Source: Acidobacteriaceae bacterium
GTDB taxonomy: Bacteria; Acidobacteriota; Terriglobia; Terriglobales; Acidobacteriaceae
Reading direction: 5' to 3'
Length of the DNA stretch: 7,999 nt
NCBI GenBank assembly: GCA_003166055.1
Contig: PMWR01000002.1
Coordinates: 1-7,999, forward strand
Part shown: piece by piece, positions 1-5,555 of the stretch
Layout of the letters: every line of letters starts with the position of its first letter
Position numbering within the stretch: position 1 is the stretch's first letter
Position numbers and translations under genes: made by a program
The notes under the pieces: generated by a model
The model's database searches: none
Told to the model about the DNA's origin: nothing
What the model saw: the letters and a program-made list of their open reading frames with translations, nothing else

Positions 1-640
1 GCGTCAAGTAAATACCCCTAATGAGATTTGTACTTGATGCGTCAACTAGGACAATATCGCCCTTGGAAAAGATCGGGCGCACAAATTGATCCGAGATGCG
101 AATTGCGATCAATTTCCAGTCGGCTTGGATCAGGTGCGTTGGTAAGGAAAGATAATCCTCTATCTGCTCCGAAGAAGGCGGGAATCGCAATTGCCCTGGT
201 AACGGGGTCCGAACTATCGGAACAAGCACGGCGTCACTGGTTGACGATTTCAGCTTCTGCTCGATCCGCAGTTCTGAGTCCTCCACCATCCGCTTGAATT
301 CCGGAAACAAGTACTGGAAATCGTCGTGCTCGAACCCGGCCTTTGCCCAGAACCACATAGCAGTTGATGGAGCAACTTTCGCCGCCAACTTCGCCATTTG
401 CTTCCAGGCACGCGGAGCAGGGCTGCTCTTTCCGATCTCCCAGGCTGTGGCAGATATCCGCGTGACACCACAGGCATGTGCAAATTTCTCCTGAGTGAAG
501 TCAAGATCAAGTCGCAGTTTCCGGATTTTCGTGGATTCCTCACTTCGATTCGGTGCTTCGGATGATTTGTGCGCGGCTATTCGAGCTTTCCCGCGTGATC
601 TCCATCTGGGGTTAGTTACCCTCGTCTCGGCGGCTGACAT
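1..640 (-). CDS. XRE-family repressor with degenerate LexA/S24-like C-terminal domain (3'-truncated by window edge)
   Basis: Reading the minus strand from ATG at 640-638 gives 213 codons without a stop before the window edge, so the C-terminus is missing. A strong Shine-Dalgarno (GGAGG, complement of 646-650) lies 5 nt before this ATG and supports the start. Residues about 36-86 form an XRE helix-turn-helix (FTQEKFAHACGVTRISATAW, residues 48-67, then EIGKSSP). A tryptophan-rich stretch (MWFWAKAGF, 95-103) follows. Residues 177-212 resemble the start of the S24/LexA C-terminal fold: RPIFSKGDIVLVD (188-200) matches the family's P..xxGDxvlVD strand. The family motif G-D-S-M-x-P reads D-Q-F-V-R-P (184-189), so the catalytic serine position is Phe186. 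It is probably a DNA-binding regulator that cannot self-cleave. It is divergent from the hipBA array and less GC-rich than it. The HTH is well supported; the S24 assignment is moderate because the lysine region lies outside the window. Confidence 0.8.
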   Translation of the reverse strand, partial: MSAAETRVTNPRWRSRGKARIAAHKSSEAPNRSEESTKIRKLRLDLDFTQEKFAHACGVTRISATAWEIGKSSPAPRAWKQMAKLAAKVAPSTAMWFWAKAGFEHDDFQYLFPEFKRMVEDSELRIEQKLKSSTSDAVLVPIVRTPLPGQLRFPPSSEQIEDYLSLPTHLIQADWKLIAIRISDQFVRPIFSKGDIVLVDASSTNLIRGIYLT

Positions 641-682
641 AGAATCCTCCCTCTTAGTCGCATGACCTGAGAATTTACCGCT

Positions 683-695
683 CCCTTGCCAAGGG
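683..695. promoter_or_regulatory. Inverted repeat, possible operator for the minus-strand repressor
   Basis: CCCTTG at 683-688 and CAAGGG at 690-695 are perfect inverted arms around a single base. The element lies 43 bases upstream of the repressor start codon, in its probable leader or promoter. No T-tract follows on either strand, so it is not a typical terminator. Operator function is inferred from symmetry and position only. Confidence 0.35.
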
Positions 696-718
696 CAATG
701 ACTACCGCAACTACTATG

Positions 719-736
719 GTCAGAGTATACACTGAC
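719..736. promoter_or_regulatory. 18-bp dyad, candidate repressor operator
   Basis: GTCAGAGTATACACTGAC is palindromic except for one non-pairing base pair of positions: 724 and 731 are both A. The core is GTATAC. Length and symmetry suit a dimeric XRE/LexA-type repressor. It lies about 80 bases upstream of the minus-strand repressor start. On the minus strand a TTGTCA sequence (738-733), similar to a -35 box, overlaps the dyad, so binding there could block transcription of the repressor gene. The protein that binds is inferred. Confidence 0.45.
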
Positions 737-844
737 AAGAGTGGCCATGCTCATTTAACGCAGGCTACGGGAACACCTCCTCCCCGCAGTTCCAATGATG
801 GCTGAGGCGCCGCCTGCACCGAATATGCCCACTTTCAACTTGGC

Positions 845-858
845 ATAAGATATCTTAT
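845..858. promoter_or_regulatory. Perfect 14-bp palindrome, candidate HipB operator
   Basis: ATAAGATATCTTAT is a perfect palindrome located 63 bases before the hipB start, at the left end of the AT-rich promoter stretch. HipB proteins bind palindromic operators upstream of hipBA and autoregulate the operon, so this is the natural candidate site. The sequence does not match the E. coli hip operator, which is expected for a distant homologue. An outer inverted pair, GCATAA (843-848) and TTATGC (886-891), could be a further pair of half-sites. Confidence 0.45.
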
Positions 859-921
859 AGTTTACCCTATTGCTTATATAGTAATTTATGCTTTACTTTA
901 AAGGAAAGGGAGATTCCAACC
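854..921 (+). promoter_or_regulatory. AT-rich promoter and leader region of the hipBA array
   Basis: The stretch is AT-rich while the flanks are GC-rich, as expected for a promoter. TATAGT at 877-882 resembles a -10 box. The -35 at the usual distance (CTTATA, 854-859) is poor and overlaps the palindrome at 845-858, which would suit repression by HipB. A Shine-Dalgarno AAGGGAG (906-912) precedes the hipB ATG by 9 nt. The transcription start cannot be placed with certainty. Confidence 0.4.
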
Positions 922-1248
922 ATGCTGACGCTGCCGATCCCGGTTTCACGCGCTCTGCGCAAGCTTGGCCACGACATTAAGGATGCGCGGCGGCGGCGGC
1001 GCATCCCCATGGCGATCGCAGCGGAGCGGGCGTCCATAAGCAAGCCGACATTCATCAAAGTGGAGCGCGGCGATCCGACCGTTTCCATCGCCAGCTACGC
1101 CACTGTCCTTTATGTACTGGGCATGGCCGACCGGCTGGGCGACCTCGCGGCCCCAAAAAACGACCCGGTGGGCCTGCAGTTGGAAGAGGAAAACCTACCG
1201 CAGCGCATTCGCAGTGCGCGCAAACCGAAACGAGCGAAAGACGAGTGA
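922..1248 (+). CDS. hipB: HipB-like antitoxin, XRE-family transcriptional regulator
   Basis: This 108-residue protein is a single helix-turn-helix domain with a charged tail. An arginine-rich segment (residues 23-27) precedes the HTH; MAIAAERASISKPTFIKVERG (30-50) is the two-helix unit, and GDPTVSIASYATVLYVLGM (50-68) completes the fold. The C-terminus is charged and probably flexible (RIRSARKPKRAKDE). HipB proteins bind DNA as dimers, repress their own operon and neutralise the HipA kinase by direct contact. The start is supported by the Shine-Dalgarno AAGGGAG at 906-912. The stop TGA (1246-1248) shares its last base with the ATG of hipA, the usual coupled layout for antitoxin followed by toxin. 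The protein is longer than E. coli HipB (88 aa) mainly through its C-terminal tail. The assignment rests on the HTH plus the adjacent hipA. Confidence 0.88.
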   Translation: MLTLPIPVSRALRKLGHDIKDARRRRRIPMAIAAERASISKPTFIKVERGDPTVSIASYATVLYVLGMADRLGDLAAPKNDPVGLQLEEENLPQRIRSARKPKRAKDE

Positions 1249-2504
1249 TGGACAAAGAAACCTTTGTGTACGTAGACCTGGACGGCGTTCCCCACCTGAT
1301 GGGGCGGCTGTGGGCGCGCGTGCGCAAAAACAAGGAAAGCGCCACATTCGAATACGACGAGGGCTGGCTCAAACATCCCGCGCGTTTCTCGCTGGAGCCG
1401 GCGCTGCACCTCGGCCCCGGACCGTTCCACACGCCGGCCGACACGCCGATGTTCGGCGCCATCGGCGACTCGGCGCCGGACCGGTGGGGGCGGGCGCTGA
1501 TGCGCCGCATGGAACGGCGCCGCGCGGAACGCGAAGGGACGGCGCCGCGCACGCTTCAGGAGATCGACTTCCTGCTGCTGGTAGATGACGAGGCGCGACA
1601 AGGCGCGCTGCGCTTTGCTGAACATGAGGGCGGACCGTTCCTGCGCGAGGAGGGTGTCAAGCGCATCCCGCCGCTGGTCGAGCTGCCGAAACTTCTTTCC
1701 GCAGCGGAACACGTCATGGAGGAAAAGGACACCGAGGAAGATCTGCGCCTGCTGTTCGCGCCGGGTTCATCGCTCGGCGGCGCCCGTCCGAAGGCATCCG
1801 TCCTTGAAAAGGACGGCCATCTTGCTATCGCGAAATTCCCGCGCAAGGACGATGACATCAACACGGTGGTGTGGGAAGCGGTCGCTCTTGCACTAGCAGC
1901 AAAAGCTGGCATCGCCGTGCCGGAAAGCCGCATCGAGACCATTTCCGGGAAACCCGTGCTTCTGGTGCGGCGCTTCGACCGCGAAGGCAAGCAGCGAATT
2001 CCGTTTCTCTCCGCAATGAGCATGCTGGGGTCAAAAGACAACGAAGGCCGAAGCTATCTGGAAATTGTCGACGCGCTGCGCCAGCACGGGGCCGCGCCGA
2101 AAGCCGACATGGAGGCGCTGTGGCGACGGCTGGTGTTCAATATTCTGATTTCCAACACGGACGACCACCTGCGTAATCACGGTTTTCTCTACGCGGGGCA
2201 GGAGGGCTGGCGGCTCTCGCCGGCCTATGACCTCAACCCCGTGCCGACAGACATTAAGCCGCGCATCCTCAGCACGGCGATCAACGAGGATGACAACACG
2301 GCGTCCCTCGCACTGGCCCTGGAAGTTGCGGGGTATTTCGAACTGGACGACGCCGCGGCCCGCGAGATAGCAAAGCAGGTCGGCACGGCTGTCTCGAAAT
2401 GGCGCGATGAAGCCGCCCGGCACGGCCTGAGCAAAACCGAAATCAACCGTATGGCGTCATCCTTTGAGCACGAGGATCTGAGTCTGGCAAGCGGGAGGAA
2501 ATGA
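1248..2504 (+). CDS. hipA: HipA-like serine/threonine protein kinase toxin
   Basis: This 418-residue protein is close to the family's usual length (E. coli HipA, 440 aa). The N-terminal subdomain (about 1-125) includes GAIGDSAPDRWGRALM (70-85), typical of HipA. GSSLGGARPKAS (173-184) corresponds to the serine-bearing loop that is autophosphorylated in E. coli HipA, with Lys182 following. NTDDHLRNHGF (303-313) holds the catalytic Asp and Asn, and YDLNP (327-331) holds the metal-binding Asp. All key kinase residues appear intact. E. coli HipA phosphorylates glutamyl-tRNA synthetase and halts growth; the target here is unknown. ATG at 1248 overlaps the hipB stop by one base. GTG at 1245 would add one residue and is possible. 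No strong ribosome site is seen, so translation is probably coupled to hipB. The stop at 2502-2504 overlaps the next gene. Confidence 0.93.
   Translation: MDKETFVYVDLDGVPHLMGRLWARVRKNKESATFEYDEGWLKHPARFSLEPALHLGPGPFHTPADTPMFGAIGDSAPDRWGRALMRRMERRRAEREGTAPRTLQEIDFLLLVDDEARQGALRFAEHEGGPFLREEGVKRIPPLVELPKLLSAAEHVMEEKDTEEDLRLLFAPGSSLGGARPKASVLEKDGHLAIAKFPRKDDDINTVVWEAVALALAAKAGIAVPESRIETISGKPVLLVRRFDREGKQRIPFLSAMSMLGSKDNEGRSYLEIVDALRQHGAAPKADMEALWRRLVFNILISNTDDHLRNHGFLYAGQEGWRLSPAYDLNPVPTDIKPRILSTAINEDDNTASLALALEVAGYFELDDAAAREIAKQVGTAVSKWRDEAARHGLSKTEINRMASSFEHEDLSLASGRK
2494..2498 (+). promoter_or_regulatory. Ribosome binding site deciding the DUF6361 gene start
   Basis: GGAGG lies inside the last codons of hipA. 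It is 5 nt from ATG 2504-2506 but only 2 nt from the earlier ATG at 2501. The spacing favours 2504 as the start. The site lets ribosomes that finish hipA reinitiate directly. Confidence 0.6.
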
Positions 2505-3727
2505 TGTCCACGTTTGTCTGGCTGGATTATTCGGAGCGCGAGCGCCGGAAGATGCTCGATGTCGTCGATCTCTTCGGAGAACACGATACTCGGGATGAAC
2601 TCGGCATCGGCTCGGTGCGTGACGCATTCGCCGACATGCTCTTCCCCGGCACGAGCACGATCATGACCCGTGCGCGATATTTTCTTCTCGTCCCCTGGAC
2701 ATATCAGAGACTCGAGCGGTCGCGCGTCGGATCAGCAAAAATGGCGGCGAGCGCTCGGCAGGCGGAGCTGAACCTTGTTGAGCCCATAGGGCGCTCCGAT
2801 GACAACGACGGCAATATTGGCAAGGTGGCGAAAACAGCCCTGAAACGTCTTCCCAGCAGCGTTTACTGGCAGGGGCTGAATGTATGGGGAATTCGTTCCT
2901 TCAACGGCGCGCAAGTTCAATACCACCGTAGCCTCGATCAATATTATGTTCAACTTGCGCAGCAACGCGGACGGAAATCGGAGCGCGACGTTGAGCATGA
3001 CGATCTCATTTCCCCGAACTGGCATGCCGGGCTGGTCGCACCGCCGAAGGATTTCCCCAAGGAATGTTCCCTGAGCCTGACGCGCTGCGAAGCCGAATAT
3101 CTCGCTGAACGCATCCGCTTGAGCCCGGGCTGTTCCGGCTCATTGCTGGCCCAGCTTGTCACGCAGCGGCAACGCTACGATGATGTTCCGTTCGCGTGGC
3201 ATCATCCACACTGCGCAAAGCTGGCGCCGCGACTGCGTGAAATGCTCGATCACGCGCAGAATTTCTCCGAAGTCATGCACGGAGCGCCTTTGCTATACAA
3301 CCTGATGCTGGCCGAGCAGGCCCGTAGAAAAGAGAGCATAGCGAAATATCGCCGGACCTTCGGAGAGTGGGCGAAATCGATCTCCACGCGCTCCCGCGTT
3401 TTGGCGCAGTGGGACAGAAAACGTTTCTGGGAGATCGCCCGGTCCGTCAATCCGAGAATCACGGCACCCACTCACGAATTCATCAATAGTTGGTGGGATA
3501 TGGCCCTGGCAGGAAATGCAGAGAGGCTGTGCGACAGTCCCGCCGCGCGTCTGCTCATTCACGACCGTGAGCACAAACTGAAAAAGAATCTTGCGCGGCT
3601 GGACAATCCGGGCGCACAGGAACTGTGGACCGGCGATTCTGGGACATCGCAGCTGGAGTTCCGATGGTTCATATCGCAACGGCTGCTCGGCGATATTTTC
3701 GATGGTCTGGAGGCGGCCGATGCTTAG
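2504..3727 (+). CDS. DUF6361-like protein of unknown function
   Basis: This 407-residue soluble protein has no signal peptide or membrane segment. I assign it from memory to DUF6361, based on the N-terminus: STFVWLDYSERERRKMLD (2-19), TRDELGIGSVRDAFADMLFP (29-48) and TSTIMTRARYFLLVPWTY (50-67). The middle is rich in aromatic residues (YWQGLNVWGIRSFN, 121-134). The C-terminus (LEFRWFISQRLLGDIFDGL, 384-402) looks like a conserved closing segment. I see no nuclease, kinase or nucleotide-binding motif. It starts on an ATG that overlaps the hipA stop by one base, and its end overlaps the following PLD gene by 8 nt, so its product is probably made together with the PLD protein and helicase. A role as a sensor, scaffold or structural partner of these is only a guess. 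The alternative start at 2501 adds one residue. Confidence 0.75.
   Translation: MSTFVWLDYSERERRKMLDVVDLFGEHDTRDELGIGSVRDAFADMLFPGTSTIMTRARYFLLVPWTYQRLERSRVGSAKMAASARQAELNLVEPIGRSDDNDGNIGKVAKTALKRLPSSVYWQGLNVWGIRSFNGAQVQYHRSLDQYYVQLAQQRGRKSERDVEHDDLISPNWHAGLVAPPKDFPKECSLSLTRCEAEYLAERIRLSPGCSGSLLAQLVTQRQRYDDVPFAWHHPHCAKLAPRLREMLDHAQNFSEVMHGAPLLYNLMLAEQARRKESIAKYRRTFGEWAKSISTRSRVLAQWDRKRFWEIARSVNPRITAPTHEFINSWWDMALAGNAERLCDSPAARLLIHDREHKLKKNLARLDNPGAQELWTGDSGTSQLEFRWFISQRLLGDIFDGLEAADA
3709..3713 (+). promoter_or_regulatory. Ribosome binding site deciding the PLD gene start
   Basis: GGAGG is 6 nt before ATG 3720-3722. This supports starting the PLD gene at 3720 rather than at the much earlier in-frame ATG at 3591, which would overlap the upstream gene by more than 130 bases. 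Confidence 0.65.
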
Positions 3728-5555
3728 ACCGGACGAACGACAGCATCTGCTGGAGCTGCTCCGGCCGCCGGCGGGAAGCAAGCTCGATATTGCCGTCGGC
3801 ACGACTTTTTCACTCGATCTCCTCAGTGCGCTCATGCTCCCACTTTCGTTCGCGTTCTTTGACTGGGAGCATGAGGACGGTGAGCTGGTTGCCGATCCGC
3901 TGGCCTTGCTCGAAGCGCTGAGACGCTACGGCGACCGCTTCACGATCTTTTGCCAGAGCGGACAAATCCGGCTGCCGCGCAAGTATCAGCCTCTGGTCAC
4001 GTTCCTCGAACCATGCATCTACGACGTAAAGGCGCCAGACGCCGACGGCGTATTTCACCCGAAGGTGTGGGCGCTGCGCTTCATTGCGGAGGACGGCGCG
4101 ATTCGGTATCGCGTGCTCTGCCTGAGCCGGAATCTGACTTTTGACCGCTGCTGGGACACTGTCGTCGCACTCGATGGCGAGCTCACGGACCGGTCGAACG
4201 CCATCGCGGCCAATCATCCTCTCGCTGATCTCATAGCGGCGCTGCCCAGTCTTGCCCGCCTGCGGCTTCCTGGCCCACGCCGCCAAGGAATCGATAAGAT
4301 CGCCGATGAACTGCGTCGCGTGCGCTTCACCTGGCCCGAGGGCTTCGACGAAAAAGAATGCCGCTTCTGGGTCGCGGGACTAAACGGGAGGATTGCCGCC
4401 CCCTTCGGCGCGCGGCACGACAAGGCTTTGATCGTTTCGCCATTCATCTCGAATACGGTCGTGCGCGACTTCCTGGATCACACCGGCAAAACCCATTTGG
4501 TATCTCGTCCTGAGTGTCTGCAGGAGCTGCCCCAAGAGACATTGCGGGATTGCGACAGCGTCAGCTTCCTGGCGCCGGAGCTTACCGACGAATCCGATGA
4601 GGACGCACCACCCGCAAAAAGCGAGGTGCTGGAGGGTCTGCACGCGAAGCTTTTCGTGATCGACCGCGGCTGGAATGCCAGTGTATTCAGCGGCTCATTC
4701 AACGCGACCGCGCATGCATTGCAGCACAATGTCGAGTTCATGGTCGAACTCGTCGGCAGAAAGAGCCAATGCGGCGTGGACCAGTTTCTCCGGCAGGCGA
4801 AAGGCGAAACGAATTTTGCCGACCTGCTCAAGCCCTACGACGTGGATGCGCCGCCGGTACCGGCCGATGCCACGGCGCAGCAGCTCGATGATCTGCTCCA
4901 GACGGTGAAGCGGGCGATAGACGCGGCGGGGCCCCGGCTGATTGTCACGCCGGCGGACGAGGCGGACCTGTTCGAACTCCGGCTTCAGTGGGGACGCGCG
5001 CCGCATTGGCCGAAGGCGAATGTCAAGATGAGCGCGTGGCCGATAACACAGCAAGCTGAGGTGGGTCAGGCCCCGGACATGTCCGTGGTGTTTCCGCGGC
5101 TGTCGTTTCGCGGGCTGACGCCTCTCATCGCCTTTTCCGTCACCGCAAGGATAGGCGATAAGGAGCGCACGGCCGTCTTCGTCATGAATCTTCCCATGCA
5201 AGGGGCTCCTGTGGACCGGCAGGATCGCGTTGTGCGCTCTCTCATCGAGAACCGTGATCAGCTGCTCCGTTACATCCTCTTTCTTCTTGCCGGCGGCGAC
5301 GAAGGAGCCGCCTCTTCGGGTGAACTGCGCAGATTGCTTGAATCTCCGGGGAAAGGCGAGCGCGGCGCGCACAATCCCTATTTATTGGAAACCATGCTGC
5401 GCGCGCTTCACCGTAGTCCGGCGCAACTCGAACGTGTTTCGTCTCTGCTGGACGTTCTCCGTAAGCAGGAGGGGAGCTCCGAGCTGCTCAGCGAGGATTT
5501 TCAGAAAATATGGGAGCCCATTTGGGAAGCCACCCGGCAGGAGACGCCGAAATGA
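3720..5555 (+). CDS. Phospholipase D (HKD) superfamily protein, putative nuclease
   Basis: This 611-residue cytosolic protein has two PLD-type half-sites. The second is canonical: HAKLFVID (308-315) fits HxKx4D and is followed by SGSFNAT (324-330). The first is partial: FHPKVWALR (112-120) keeps H113 and K115, but the Asp position is Arg120. SRNLTFDR (136-143) after it resembles the G/S-x-N element. PLD-fold proteins use paired histidines to cleave phosphodiesters; in defence loci they are usually nucleases (for example DrmC of DISARM) rather than lipases. Residues about 400-500 look beta-rich and about 505-605 helical; neither part is recognised. The start at 3720 overlaps the upstream stop by 8 nt and has a well-spaced GGAGG. 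The end overlaps the helicase gene as ATGA. Substrate unknown; nuclease activity is inferred from the fold and context. Confidence 0.85.
   Translation: MLRPDERQHLLELLRPPAGSKLDIAVGTTFSLDLLSALMLPLSFAFFDWEHEDGELVADPLALLEALRRYGDRFTIFCQSGQIRLPRKYQPLVTFLEPCIYDVKAPDADGVFHPKVWALRFIAEDGAIRYRVLCLSRNLTFDRCWDTVVALDGELTDRSNAIAANHPLADLIAALPSLARLRLPGPRRQGIDKIADELRRVRFTWPEGFDEKECRFWVAGLNGRIAAPFGARHDKALIVSPFISNTVVRDFLDHTGKTHLVSRPECLQELPQETLRDCDSVSFLAPELTDESDEDAPPAKSEVLEGLHAKLFVIDRGWNASVFSGSFNATAHALQHNVEFMVELVGRKSQCGVDQFLRQAKGETNFADLLKPYDVDAPPVPADATAQQLDDLLQTVKRAIDAAGPRLIVTPADEADLFELRLQWGRAPHWPKANVKMSAWPITQQAEVGQAPDMSVVFPRLSFRGLTPLIAFSVTARIGDKERTAVFVMNLPMQGAPVDRQDRVVRSLIENRDQLLRYILFLLAGGDEGAASSGELRRLLESPGKGERGAHNPYLLETMLRALHRSPAQLERVSSLLDVLRKQEGSSELLSEDFQKIWEPIWEATRQETPK

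Larger units (their letters stand above)
641..921. other. Divergent intergenic region
   Basis: This 281-base stretch separates the minus-strand repressor from the plus-strand hipBA array, so both promoters should lie here. No open frame with a ribosome binding site was found in it. It contains three inverted repeats (683-695, 719-736, 845-858). Its right end, about 841-905, is strongly AT-rich against a GC-rich background. The middle, about 750-840, shows no recognisable element. Confidence 0.7.

Noticed and set aside
28..297. 89-residue plus-strand open frame
   Set aside because: It lies antisense to the repressor gene, has no ribosome binding site and shows no recognisable motif.
250..543. 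97-residue minus-strand open frame
   Set aside because: It overlaps the XRE repressor frame on the same strand. The repressor frame has a strong Shine-Dalgarno and a recognisable HTH, while this one has a low-complexity Arg/Ser-rich translation.
1110..1712. 200-residue minus-strand open frame opposite hipA
   Set aside because: It is a shadow of the GC-rich hipB/hipA coding sequence, and the protein is Arg/Pro-rich without a domain.
3591..3719. N-terminal extension of the PLD protein from ATG 3591
   Set aside because: It would overlap the DUF6361 gene by 137 bases. The extension reads as out-of-frame DUF6361 sequence, and ATG 3720 has a well-placed GGAGG.
4695..5372. 225-residue minus-strand open frame opposite the PLD gene
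   Set aside because: It is a GC-driven antisense shadow, with Arg-rich composition and no ribosome site.
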